Source: an uncultured Arenicella sp.
GTDB taxonomy: Bacteria > Pseudomonadota > Gammaproteobacteria > Arenicellales > Arenicellaceae
Direction of reading: 5' to 3'
DNA: 64,000 nucleotides
Assembly (NCBI GenBank): GCA_938048185.1
Contig: CALIVT010000005.1
Location: forward strand, 62,001-126,000
A program made the position numbers and the translations under genes. Within the stretch, counting starts at the first letter, position 1, and the number at the start of each line of letters is the position of its first letter. The notes beneath the pieces were generated by a model. It did no database searches. It was not told the DNA's origin and saw nothing but the letters and a program-made list of their open reading frames with translations. Positions 27,824 through 36,531 of the stretch are shown piece after piece.

Positions 27824-30193
27824 ATGAAAAATAATGACCGCGGTGCTGCTCGAAAAGTGAGCATGTTCATGGCATCAATGCTTGCGATAAGCGGTGCTAG
27901 CGTGACAGCGCAAGAATCCAATGGCTTCGTATTAGAAGAGATCGTTGTGACCGCTCAGAAACGCGCCGAAAGTCTTCAGGATACACCCATTGCTATTACC
28001 GCTTTCACGGCCAATGATTTAGAAACTAAGGGTATCGACGATATCTCACAAATTGCTGCGTTGACCCCAAACCTTCAATTCGATACCACCGCCGCGTTAA
28101 GTGGTTCATCGTCGGCTGCGGTTGTGTTTTTACGCGGTGTTGGCTCGCAAAGCTTTCAAATAACTGATGACCCTGGCGTTGGTACTTACGTTGACGGCGT
28201 GTACGTCTCGACCTCTATCGGTGGCGTACTAGACGTGATTGATATCGAACGCATCGAGGTGCTGCGCGGCCCACAAGGCACTTTGTTTGGACGGAACACC
28301 ATCGGTGGTGCGATTAATATCACCTCTGCTCGACCCAACGCAGAGCAAGAAAGTTATTTTTCTGCAACCGTAGGTAATTTCAATCGTTTAAATTTCCGCG
28401 GCAGTACTGACCTGGCAATAAATGATAGCCTGGTGGTGAAAATCTCAGGTGGTACCAAGCAAGCTGATGGTTTTATTGAGCACCTGATAACCCCAACCTC
28501 CTTGCCAAACAGCAATACGACCGATGATCGACAGCGCAGCCGGAGTGGCGATGATTTAGGCGACGATAACGAAGTAGCGGGCCGCGTCTCATTGTTGTAT
28601 ACGCCCACCGATTCGCTCGAACTCTACGCTACCTTTGACGCATCAAGAGTGAGAGAAACCTCTGCGCCGTCTTCGTTAGTTGGCACCGTTCAAGAGGGCA
28701 GTCTAGTCGGCTTGTTTTACAATAACAGCACCTTCCCGGGCGTTCCTAGCGTCGCCGATCAGCTCGCTGGCCAAATACCAGGTTTTCAAGGTTCGGTATT
28801 GTTCAACAATCAGTTCGTTGCTCCGGATCCGTCGCGGCAAACGTTTGCGACGGGGCCAAACGGTACGAATATCGATGTCTACGGCGCTTCACTAACTGTG
28901 TCTTATGACATAAGCGAAAACTTAGAATTTAAATCTATCAGTTCTTTCCGTGAGACTGAGGCACTATTCAATCGAGATGCTGACGGCTCTCCTTTGACCG
29001 TTACGCATGGCTCAAACGATTTTGAACACGAGCAGTTCTCGCAAGAATTTCAGTTAGTGGGGAATGCACTAAGCGGCAAGTTAGACTGGATCGCAGGGGT
29101 CTATTACTTCCGTGAGGACGCGAGCGATTTCTTTCGCGCGCCAATCACCTTCCCGTTCGGTACGGGTATTCTAAACTCTGAAGTTGAGAATGAAAGTATC
29201 GCTGCGTTTGGCCAGGTCACCTATCGTTTCAGTGACAAGTTCGCTGTAACGGGTGGAATTCGCTGGACTGAAGACGAAAAACAGTTGTTGCCTGATTTTA
29301 GAACGGAACTTGGTACCGGCGTTGATTTTTTGCCATTCACGAATAACGTAAATGGAGTTCGGCAGCCCAATGTGCCGTTCGCAGTCGTTTCTGAAACGTT
29401 CAGCGAAGTCACTCCACGCGTTAGCGTCGAGTACGATGTGTCGGATTCGTTGTTAACCTACGCCTCATACAGTGAAGGCTTTAAAAGCGGCGGGTTTAAT
29501 GGCCGTCAACCTTTTCCGCGCCCAGCAGGTGTTATTCAATTTGATCCCGAGACTCTGAAAACGTTTGAGGTTGGTGCAAAATGGCAGAGCTCTAATAACC
29601 GCTTTCGGGTTAACGCCGCTGCATTTACCACCGAGTACGACGATATTCAGTTAACCGTGTTTGAGGGTATTGCGCCCGGCACGCAAAATGGTGGCGATGC
29701 TGAAATTGACGGTGTTGAATTAGAAGTGACGGGCATTTTGGCGGATTCATTACAATTTAGATTGGCAGCCAGTTACCTAGACGGGGAGTATGTGCGGTTG
29801 ATACAAGACCCAACCAATAATAATGCCACGCCTTTCCCAATCACTAATCAATTAGCGAATTCGCCAGAGTTCAAAGGCAGCATTGGTGTTGACTACACCT
29901 TTCCACTTGGCGCAAAAGGGGATCTAACCCTAAGCGTTGATTCAGCCTACTCGGACGAGGTGTTCAACAACGAGGCAAACTCAGAACTACTGCGTCAACC
30001 ATCGCATACGGTCTACGATGCGCGCCTGGTCTACGAGCCAAGCGATTCCACGTGGAAGGTTACCCTTTGGGGGAAAAACCTTGGCGACGAACGCATTATT
30101 GTCTCAGGCGATGCGAACCCCGCGATCGGCTTCATCGAGGCCAATTTCAATCGTCCTCGCGAATATGGAGTTACGTTTAGCAAGCGATTCTAA
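27824..30193 (+). CDS. TonB-dependent outer-membrane receptor
   Basis: 789 aa from ATG 27824, directly after GGTGGAGGAATCA; an in-frame GTG at 27812 would lie within that ribosome site. A signal peptide with the MASMLAISGASVTAQ core is followed by LEEIVVTAQKRAESLQDTP. The plug has IERIEVLRGPQGTLFGRNT and GAINI. The barrel ends in the typical REYGVTFSKRF with a C-terminal Phe. It imports an unknown compound, probably the one processed by the surrounding genes. A hairpin and a glutathione transferase gene follow. Confidence 0.94.
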   Translation: MKNNDRGAARKVSMFMASMLAISGASVTAQESNGFVLEEIVVTAQKRAESLQDTPIAITAFTANDLETKGIDDISQIAALTPNLQFDTTAALSGSSSAAVVFLRGVGSQSFQITDDPGVGTYVDGVYVSTSIGGVLDVIDIERIEVLRGPQGTLFGRNTIGGAINITSARPNAEQESYFSATVGNFNRLNFRGSTDLAINDSLVVKISGGTKQADGFIEHLITPTSLPNSNTTDDRQRSRSGDDLGDDNEVAGRVSLLYTPTDSLELYATFDASRVRETSAPSSLVGTVQEGSLVGLFYNNSTFPGVPSVADQLAGQIPGFQGSVLFNNQFVAPDPSRQTFATGPNGTNIDVYGASLTVSYDISENLEFKSISSFRETEALFNRDADGSPLTVTHGSNDFEHEQFSQEFQLVGNALSGKLDWIAGVYYFREDASDFFRAPITFPFGTGILNSEVENESIAAFGQVTYRFSDKFAVTGGIRWTEDEKQLLPDFRTELGTGVDFLPFTNNVNGVRQPNVPFAVVSETFSEVTPRVSVEYDVSDSLLTYASYSEGFKSGGFNGRQPFPRPAGVIQFDPETLKTFEVGAKWQSSNNRFRVNAAAFTTEYDDIQLTVFEGIAPGTQNGGDAEIDGVELEVTGILADSLQFRLAASYLDGEYVRLIQDPTNNNATPFPITNQLANSPEFKGSIGVDYTFPLGAKGDLTLSVDSAYSDEVFNNEANSELLRQPSHTVYDARLVYEPSDSTWKVTLWGKNLGDERIIVSGDANPAIGFIEANFNRPREYGVTFSKRF

Positions 30194-30200
30194 TCTTGAA

Positions 30201-30233
30201 CACCCCACGCTCAGTGTGCCTGAGAGTGGGGTG
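30201..30233 (+). terminator. Intercistronic hairpin between TonB receptor and GST
   Basis: An 8-bp plus 5-bp stem (CACCCCAC-G-CTCAG against CTGAG-A-GTGGGGTG) closes a 5-nt loop. No T-run follows, so it is more likely an mRNA-stabilising or partial-termination hairpin than a full terminator. Confidence 0.55.
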
Positions 30234-30261
30234 CTTACCTTACTAAATATGGAGTGAAACA

Positions 30262-30891
30262 ATGAAACTTTACTATACGCCGGGCGCTTGTTCATTAGGT
30301 CCACATATCGCGTTGGAGTGGTCTGGAGCCGACTATCAAACCGAGGCAGTACCGTTCTCAGATGAGCGACTCAACGAAATATACCCAGAAGGGAATGGCA
30401 AAGTGCCAATATTGGACCGCGAAAACGGGTTGCCGCCGTTGACTCAATCACCAGCGATATTGCGCTACATTGCAGACCGCTACCCTGGTGCGAGAATCGG
30501 CAGCAGTGACTCGGTCGACGAGCTCGCAGAAATTAATCGATGGTTGGTGTTTTTGTGTGCTGATCTACACCCGGTTTTTCACCCAGTGTTTGTGGGTGAT
30601 CGCTACACTACAGACCAAAGTCAAACTGCGATTGAAGCGGTCGAATCTGCTGCTAGAACACTGATTAGAAAAGAACTAGAAGTGCTCGAGAGGCATTTAC
30701 AGGGTCGTATCTATATTGTTGGAGACTCGCCAACGATTGTTGATGCTTACGCATTTCCCATGTTGCGATGGGCGCAGGTAAAGTTACCTGAAAAACTTGA
30801 GAATACGCCTAACTTACAACGTTTACATGATGCACTGGCGGCAGACGCAGCGGTACAAAAAGTAATGAATGCCGAAGGCTTAACGAGTTAG
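30262..30891 (+). CDS. Beta-class glutathione S-transferase-like protein
   Basis: 209 aa. The N-terminal thioredoxin-fold domain begins MKLYYTPGACSLGPHIAL with Cys10, the glutathione-linked residue of bacterial beta-class enzymes. TQSPAILRYIADRYP carries the SNAIL/TRAIL-type Gln-Ser glutathione-binding motif. The helical C-terminal domain has IVGDSPTIVDAYAFPMLRW with the N-capping Asp. The role may be conjugation, dehalogenation or isomerisation. It lies 68 bp after the TonB receptor and has its own GGAG ribosome site. Confidence 0.88.
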   Translation: MKLYYTPGACSLGPHIALEWSGADYQTEAVPFSDERLNEIYPEGNGKVPILDRENGLPPLTQSPAILRYIADRYPGARIGSSDSVDELAEINRWLVFLCADLHPVFHPVFVGDRYTTDQSQTAIEAVESAARTLIRKELEVLERHLQGRIYIVGDSPTIVDAYAFPMLRWAQVKLPEKLENTPNLQRLHDALAADAAVQKVMNAEGLTS

Positions 30892-30906
30892 TTTCTCCTC
30901 TAAACT

Positions 30907-30933
30907 TAGCCGCCATCTTGGCGGCACTTTTTT
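30907..30933 (+). terminator. Rho-independent terminator after GST
   Basis: The stem GCCGCC/GGCGGC (30909-30914 with 30920-30925) has a 5-nt loop and is followed by ACTTTTTT. It separates the plus-strand GST gene from the convergent FNT gene. Confidence 0.8.
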
Positions 30934-30956
30934 ACTGTGTCCCGTCTGTTGAACGT

Positions 30957-31745
30957 TTAAGTGGGGGGGTATAGCTGGTCGCTATCAAGTTCACTGACCT
31001 TCCAATACGCCAAGGCCACAAATATTGCTCCGCCGATAATGTTGCCAACGGTTACCCACACTAGGTTATGTAGTACAGCGACGATTGATATAATCTCGTT
31101 TTGTTGTGTTAACCAAGCGATGCCCAGCAGTGTCATGTTGGCCACGCTGTGTTCAAAGCCGCTGGCGATAAATGCGTACAGGCACCAAAATATAACGACA
31201 CATTTCGCAATGTCACTGTCTACCCGCGCAGACATCCACAATGCTAAACAGACGAGGAAATTACATAAGATACCTCTAGCAACGAGCTCGCTACCCGACG
31301 AACTGGTTTTGTATAACGCGGTAGATTGCAGTAGCGAGCCGGCGTCGACCAATGTTGCTGCGCCGCCGCCGGCCACAAAGACAAGGGCCAGGATTACCGC
31401 GCCGATTAGATTGCCCACCCAGCAAATTGACCACACGGCTAATAGGTCACGCAATTGGATGTTGCCGTGCAGCAGGCCTAAACTCATGTAAAGAGTGTGA
31501 CCGGTAAAGAGGTCTGAGCCAGCGAATACTACTAAGGTAAGTGCTATTCCAAACGATATGCCCATCACCAATTTTTGATACCCAGGTGCGATATCGGCAC
31601 CCACGCTGAAAATTAATATGATACCGAGCCCTATATACGCACCGGCTAAGGCAGAACTTATTATAAAAGCGAACATGTTCGACTTGACCGCGCGTGCCTT
31701 CTTTTGTGCAAGCGCTGTGAGCGTGTTTATGGTTTTTACGTGCAT
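30957..31745 (-). CDS. Formate/nitrite transporter (FNT) family channel
   Basis: 262 aa with about six transmembrane helices. The family features are AGAYIGLGIILIF at the first helix, GSDLFTGHTLYMS (FTGxN-like, here FTGHT), and CNFLVCLALWMS with the GILCN-type motif. The late segment LHNLVWVTVGNIIGGAIFV matches the NLxPVTLGNxxGG signature. FNT channels pass formate, nitrite, hydrosulfide or small acids. Its neighbours do not decide the substrate; formate is attractive because purU and a probable formate dehydrogenase lie about 7-12 kb away. It is divergent from the DapA-like gene. Confidence 0.9.
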   Translation of the reverse strand: MHVKTINTLTALAQKKARAVKSNMFAFIISSALAGAYIGLGIILIFSVGADIAPGYQKLVMGISFGIALTLVVFAGSDLFTGHTLYMSLGLLHGNIQLRDLLAVWSICWVGNLIGAVILALVFVAGGGAATLVDAGSLLQSTALYKTSSSGSELVARGILCNFLVCLALWMSARVDSDIAKCVVIFWCLYAFIASGFEHSVANMTLLGIAWLTQQNEIISIVAVLHNLVWVTVGNIIGGAIFVALAYWKVSELDSDQLYPPT

Positions 31746-31809
31746 GGCGGTTCATCGTTTCTAGTCGGTTTTATAGATAGAAACAGTCTATTAATCACAT
31801 TTTGCTCGC

Positions 31810-31929
31810 AAGTACCGGTAAACAGTTGCCCGAGAGTACCAATCTAGCCGTTGCTCTAACTGGTACCTAAAATTTGTAAGGTACCGGTTCTTTAATCGTA
31901 TTATCGGAATTAATACAGTGTTTGGTACC
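31810..31929 (+). promoter_or_regulatory. Cluster of GGTACC/AGTACC boxes upstream of the DapA-like gene
   Basis: GGTACC occurs at 31862, 31880 and 31924, with AGTACC variants at 31811 and 31835. The pair at 31862 and 31880 is 18 bp apart and the second continues as GGTACCGGTTCTTT. The same arrangement recurs at 34758-34789. MocR-type regulators bind spaced direct repeats, and a mocR-like gene lies between the two sites, so this is the probable operator. It also lies in the promoter region of the divergent FNT gene. Confidence 0.6.
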
Positions 31930-32025
31930 AGTAAAGACTTGTCTCTGCTAAACCAGCGCTCCTTACATTAGCCAACGTTTGTGCTGGCGTGAGCGAGTAG
32001 CTAAGACCACAAGAGGATTCAAACA

Positions 32026-32925
32026 TTGAAAATAACCGACGACCGCCTGTACGGAGGCGTATATAGCTATGTCATGACACCCTTCAATAAGAATGGAGAT
32101 GTCGATCATGGAGCCTTAGCTGCGTACATCGAAGGTCTAATTGCGTCAGGACTTGACGGAGTAACCGTTAATGCAAGCACCACCGAAGTGCATTACTTGC
32201 AAGAAGCCGAACGAAAAGCCGTGTTTGAGACTGTGTGCAAGGTCGCGAAAGATCGAGTAGTGGTTAACGCAGGTGTTGGAACTCATTCGACGCGTCAATC
32301 TCTGTACTTTGCTGAGCATGCGAAAGAGGTTGGGGCAGACAGGTTAATTTGTGAGCTGCCAACCTTTTTTAAAATTAATTTTGAAGACGCATACCGGCAC
32401 TACGCGACCATTGGCGACACCATTGGTTTGCCGTTGAGAATTTATAATATAACCGCTCCGACCCATAACGATTTTACTCCGCATCAAGCATTGCAATTGG
32501 CGAACATCGAGATGGTTGACTCGTTCAAAGAGGCTACCGCAGACCCGCTAAGAACTCGTGATGTCGTAAATTTAGTCGGTGATCGAGTGCAGGTCTATTG
32601 TGGCTTTCACTACTTGTTACCTGAGGTAATTGAGTTTGGTGCGGTCGGTTGGGAGGGTGGAATGCATCCCGCGTTCGCGCCTCTAAGTGTGCAGCTGTTC
32701 CGCGCACTTATCGAAGATGTTGACAGTGAAGAGTCAAAAAAATTGTTCAAGCGGCTCGCGCCGTTATACTTTTTTATGAAGACCTATGGTGTGACACAAA
32801 CCGTAAAAGCAATGGATGAATGGACCGATTCAAGCTTTGGTATTCCAAGGCCACCGCAATACGTTTTACCCGACGTGGCCAGGTCAAACTTACACGGCAT
32901 ATTAAAACAGCTGGGAGTGATATAA
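32026..32925 (+). CDS. Dihydrodipicolinate synthase-family aldolase/lyase
   Basis: 299 aa, a TIM-barrel of the DapA/NanA class I aldolase family. The Schiff-base lysine is in MVDSFKEATADP and the partner tyrosine in PLRIYNITAP. The usual GTTGE loop reads VNASTTEVHYL, keeping the Thr-Thr-Glu but not the glycine pattern, so the enzyme is probably not housekeeping DapA. Members cleave or form 2-oxo acids. It starts with TTG 32026 after AGAGGA. It lies downstream of the GGTACC boxes and upstream of the MocR-like gene, which suggests that it is a regulated catabolic aldolase. Substrate unknown. Confidence 0.85.
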   Translation: MKITDDRLYGGVYSYVMTPFNKNGDVDHGALAAYIEGLIASGLDGVTVNASTTEVHYLQEAERKAVFETVCKVAKDRVVVNAGVGTHSTRQSLYFAEHAKEVGADRLICELPTFFKINFEDAYRHYATIGDTIGLPLRIYNITAPTHNDFTPHQALQLANIEMVDSFKEATADPLRTRDVVNLVGDRVQVYCGFHYLLPEVIEFGAVGWEGGMHPAFAPLSVQLFRALIEDVDSEESKKLFKRLAPLYFFMKTYGVTQTVKAMDEWTDSSFGIPRPPQYVLPDVARSNLHGILKQLGVI

Positions 32926-33195
32926 ATTTTTCCTATCGAGATTCGCGCTTAATTTTTTTAGCGACAGCGATTGTCGTGTACTAACGTTACAATTGTCGTC
33001 GACTCGAATGGCGTTGAGGTGCGACGTGTTCAAGGTTTTGCACTTTTGTCCTAGCCATTTATTTCTTTTGAGCGTATTCTATCTATCGGTAGGTAGTTTT
33101 CATGTGTTGCAGATGATTAAGCTTGAGTCCGAATAATATGGCGTCATCATCGCACTATCTGCCTACAAGAACCGAAAGTTAACGAGGGCGGGTGT

Positions 33196-34698
33196 ATGTT
33201 ATTGGTGACTATCGACAGAAATTCTAAGCGATCACTACAAGAGCAAATAGTAAACGAAATTCTTGATCACATTGAGAAGGGTGTGTTGACACCGGGTTCT
33301 AAGATTCCCTCGTCGCGGATGCTCGCGCAGGAGCTAAAATTATCGCGAAATACGGTAATGAATGCATATCAACGTCTTCTAGCTGAAGGCTATATTGAAA
33401 CTGCTGCGTCTTCCGAAACTCGGGTAAGTCGCATTCTGCCAAAGGATCTGGTTGGGGTTGCCGTAGATGAAACTGCGCGCACTGTTGCTAAAGAAGTAAG
33501 CGGTGCGCGAGCGAAACCTAAACATGCCCCCGTGATATTTTCCGGCCCGGTTCAGGAAATAGTCAACAAAAATGGTCGACGTATTCTTTATGATTTTTGG
33601 GTAGGACGAGCTCATCAAACGTTGTTCCCGAGTAAAATATGGCAAGAGCTGTTGCGAGATTGCGTGAGTTATTCATCGAGGCAATTAGCGCAATACGGCA
33701 ACCCAGCAGGTTTGGAGCCATTGCGTGAAGCCATCGCTGAGCATGTGCGCTATACCCGGGCAATACCGACTACGGTCGACCAAATTGTTATTACTGTTGG
33801 CATTCAAGAAGCCCTGAATATCATTGCGCGGCTATTTGTTACGCCAGGCTCTAAGGTATTGATTGAGAACCCGTGCTATCAGGGAGCCGCCTTTGTGATG
33901 CAAAGTTACGGTGCCGACTTAGTGCCTATTCCGGTAGACTCTCAGGGCCTTGATGTTGACGCCTTGCCCGAAGGTGACAACCGTTTGATCTATACCACGC
34001 CATCACATCAGTACCCGTTGGGTGTAACCATGTCGCTAGAGCGACGACAAAAGCTGATTGAGTGGGCAGAGAGAACGGGCGCGTATATCATTGAAGATGA
34101 CTATGATAGCGACTTTCGTTATGACAATGCGCCGCTGCATGCGCTCTCGGGTTTAAGTAAGCATGGACATGTAATATACATGGGTACTTTTTCGAAGTCG
34201 GTCGGTGCAGGCCTGCGATTGGGCTATATGGTGCTGCCCAAGCAATTGGTAAAGCCAGCAGTTCACGTTAAGACATTATTGAATAATCACAATGGCTGGT
34301 TAGATCAAGCGGTGATGGCAAAGTTTATCCAAGAGGGACATTTTGAACGCCACCTAAGAGTTATCCGTAAAGACTATAAAGTGCGACGAGATATCTTGAT
34401 CGAAGAGCTACGCCGTAACTTTGGCGATGTTGATATTCGAGGAGTTGGTGGTGGCATGCACATTACTTGGACCTTGTCAGACGATTTTCCCGTTGACGCT
34501 GAAGCGCTAAAACGCGAGGTGGTCAAAGTTGGGGTAGGGTTGTATACGATGAATTCAGGCGGTGCAATCGAGCTGTCAAAGACCGACAAAGGCTCGCGTC
34601 GAATAATTCTGGGCTACTCATCACTGGATTACCGACAAATTATCGTAGGCATGCGCCGAGTTAAGGAAACCGCACAACGCTTAAGTTTGGGCCGATAG
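33196..34698 (+). CDS. MocR-type (GntR-aminotransferase fusion) transcriptional regulator
   Basis: 500 aa. An N-terminal GntR winged helix (SLQEQIVNEILDHIEKG and LAQELKLSRNTVMNAYQRL) is joined by a linker to a fold-type I aminotransferase domain. The PLP lysine is Lys334 in MGTFSKSVGAGLRLG, and the IIEDDYDSDFRY segment is present. MocR proteins (PdxR, GabR, TauR) use PLP adducts of amines or amino acids as effectors. The gene lies between two loci with identical GGTACC-type boxes and is the likely regulator of both. TauR controls taurine genes in some bacteria, but no such box is seen near xsc here. 270 bp of non-coding DNA precede it. Confidence 0.93.
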   Translation: MLLVTIDRNSKRSLQEQIVNEILDHIEKGVLTPGSKIPSSRMLAQELKLSRNTVMNAYQRLLAEGYIETAASSETRVSRILPKDLVGVAVDETARTVAKEVSGARAKPKHAPVIFSGPVQEIVNKNGRRILYDFWVGRAHQTLFPSKIWQELLRDCVSYSSRQLAQYGNPAGLEPLREAIAEHVRYTRAIPTTVDQIVITVGIQEALNIIARLFVTPGSKVLIENPCYQGAAFVMQSYGADLVPIPVDSQGLDVDALPEGDNRLIYTTPSHQYPLGVTMSLERRQKLIEWAERTGAYIIEDDYDSDFRYDNAPLHALSGLSKHGHVIYMGTFSKSVGAGLRLGYMVLPKQLVKPAVHVKTLLNNHNGWLDQAVMAKFIQEGHFERHLRVIRKDYKVRRDILIEELRRNFGDVDIRGVGGGMHITWTLSDDFPVDAEALKREVVKVGVGLYTMNSGGAIELSKTDKGSRRIILGYSSLDYRQIIVGMRRVKETAQRLSLGR

Positions 34699-35008
34699 TT
34701 TATTTTCGGTGATTATTCGCTGTGCTCGATTCGCCAAGAGTCGTTCGTCTAGGCCTTGGTACCATCGGACGTCATGGTACCGGTTCTTGTTAGATAGCCG
34801 CCTTTATCACGATAATTTAGCCATTAAACATTTACTGTCGTAGTCATTTCGATACCGTTTTTTAGATTACGGTTTGATTCGTCAGTGGTTAAGTTCACAA
34901 GACTTACTTCAGTACTGGTTTAAGTCCTTTCTACTAATAAGTTTCGCGTTTATAAAAACAATTAATGCGAACTCTTAAAACCTAAATTAGCACTTTTAAG
35001 GAGGTACT
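34699..35008. other. Intergenic region, 310 bp, upstream of TTC38 copy 2
   Basis: It contains the paired GGTACC boxes listed separately. Further down AGTACTGGTTT (near 34911) resembles half of such a box, and an imperfect inverted repeat AGTTTCGC/GCGAACT lies near 34940-34975. The region ends in a strong AAGGAGGT ribosome site. The promoter presumably lies between 34800 and 34980. Confidence 0.5.
34758..34789 (+). promoter_or_regulatory. Paired GGTACC boxes upstream of TTC38 copy 2
   Basis: GGTACC at 34758 and 34776, 18 bp apart; the second extends as GGTACCGGTTCTTG. The first 13 bases of that box are identical to the box at 31880, and the spacing to the preceding GGTACC is also identical. 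A probable operator for the MocR-type regulator whose gene ends 60 bp upstream. Confidence 0.6.
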
Positions 35009-36412
35009 ATGAAATTAACAGATGTTAGAGGCTTAGAGCTAACAACGGACAGCCCTAAAGCCGTAGAGCACTTTAACGCGTCGATAGCGGCCAATGCTGA
35101 ATACCGACTGTCGGCCGGCGACTTGATGGCAGAGGCCATTGAAGCGGATCCGAATTTCACAATGGCGCATTGTGTTATGGGTTACTACATGAAAAGTGCT
35201 GAAGCTTTTGCTCCACCGGAAGCATCGATGGAGTCTTTATTAGCCGCAGAAGCGACCGACTTGAGTAAAGTTACGCCACGTGAGCGCGCGAGTGTTGCGG
35301 CGCTTCGAGCTTGGGTTGAAAACCGTCAAGACGACGCTATCGCGATTTGGGATAGCATTCTTGATGACCATCCGACGGACCTATTGACCTTGCAATTGGT
35401 TCACTATCGCAATTTCTGGCACGGTAAGGCAATTGCGATTAAAGACTCGGTCGCACGTGCATTCCACGCATGGGATGCGAGCATGCCTAATTTCTCAAAT
35501 GTACTGGGTATGTACAGCTTCGGTTACAACGAAAACGGCGATAAAGTGCGCGGCTTAGAGTTGGGCCTGCAAGCGGTTGAGCTGAATCCAGACGACCTAT
35601 GGGCTGTACACGCCGTGTCACACGTTTATCACGATACGGGTGACAAAGATAAAGGAATAGCGTTACTCTCTGGGCCGAAGCCCGAGTGGGACGACAGGAA
35701 TGCAATTCGTGAACACCTGCGTTGGCACGAGTCCATTTTACACTGGGATAAAGGCGACTACGATCGAGTTTTAGATCTCTATGATAACCACATAGCGAAA
35801 GCGATCACGCCTTTCTATTTGGATATTCAAAATACCGCCGCTGTGTTGTGGCGCTTAGAGTGTGCCGGAGTAGATGTTGGAAGTCGTTGGAAAGATCTAA
35901 GTGATGTTGTTGCACAACGAGTCGTAACGCGCAACCTTCCGTTTACTGACGTGCACCTTGCAATGGTGCTTGGTCGGACGGGTGAAAAAGACCGCATGAA
36001 CCAGCTCATTAGCTCGATTCGGTCAGATGCAGACACGGCCAGAAATTCACATGAAATGTCGTCGGCTGAAACTGATCTCGCTGTCTGCGAAGCGGTTGAT
36101 GCATTCTGTCAGGCTGACTATAAAACCGCCATTGACAAGTTGCTGCCTGCCCGCTGGAATGGTTACCGTTCGCTCGGCGCAAGTGATGCGCAACGAGACG
36201 TTATCAGTGTCATGCTTGGGCAAGCCGCGCTAAAGGCAAATGAGAACACCTTGGCGCGATCAATATTCGCGCAACGTGTCGAATCTAAGCCTGCGAGCCA
36301 GCTATCGTGGTTATGGTATGCGACAGCACTCGAAGAGTGCGGTAATGAAACCGAGGCACAGCAAGCCCGTTCGCGCATGCTCACGCTAGATGGGTCTTTA
36401 GCGGCGGCCTAG
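35009..36412 (+). CDS. Tetratricopeptide repeat protein 38 (TTC38)-family protein, copy 2
   Basis: 467 aa, soluble, without a signal peptide. It is a clear paralogue of the protein encoded at 26044: shared stretches include SIAANAEYR, TPRERASVAALRAWVE and SNVLGMY, and the two align end to end with few gaps. TPR-like helices run throughout. An AAGGAGGT ribosome site precedes the ATG. Unlike copy 1 it has GGTACC operator-like boxes upstream and stands next to the MocR-type gene. It converges with an AGCS symporter gene across a long hairpin. Function unknown; a role in the same catabolic locus is inferred. Confidence 0.78.
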   Translation: MKLTDVRGLELTTDSPKAVEHFNASIAANAEYRLSAGDLMAEAIEADPNFTMAHCVMGYYMKSAEAFAPPEASMESLLAAEATDLSKVTPRERASVAALRAWVENRQDDAIAIWDSILDDHPTDLLTLQLVHYRNFWHGKAIAIKDSVARAFHAWDASMPNFSNVLGMYSFGYNENGDKVRGLELGLQAVELNPDDLWAVHAVSHVYHDTGDKDKGIALLSGPKPEWDDRNAIREHLRWHESILHWDKGDYDRVLDLYDNHIAKAITPFYLDIQNTAAVLWRLECAGVDVGSRWKDLSDVVAQRVVTRNLPFTDVHLAMVLGRTGEKDRMNQLISSIRSDADTARNSHEMSSAETDLAVCEAVDAFCQADYKTAIDKLLPARWNGYRSLGASDAQRDVISVMLGQAALKANENTLARSIFAQRVESKPASQLSWLWYATALEECGNETEAQQARSRMLTLDGSLAAA

Positions 36413-36436
36413 GTAACGGCCTATAGCACTAACGTG

Positions 36437-36476
36437 TTCGTTCCCCTGTTGGTTTGCAAATCGGCAGGGGAACGAA
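36437..36476. terminator. Bidirectional hairpin between convergent TTC38 copy 2 and AGCS genes
   Basis: A perfect 12-bp inverted repeat, TTCGTTCCCCTG and CAGGGGAACGAA, has a 16-nt loop and is followed by TCGATTTTCC. It probably ends both convergent transcripts, although the T-runs are short. Confidence 0.65.
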
Positions 36477-36531
36477 TCGATTTTCCACCTAAATTTCTGT
36501 CCTCTAAACGCTGTTTATTAACCGGTCTGGG

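Noticed and set aside
30961-31491. A 176-codon plus-strand open frame opposite the FNT channel gene
   Set aside because: The opposite strand encodes a clear six-helix FNT protein; this frame is a shadow rich in Thr and Pro.
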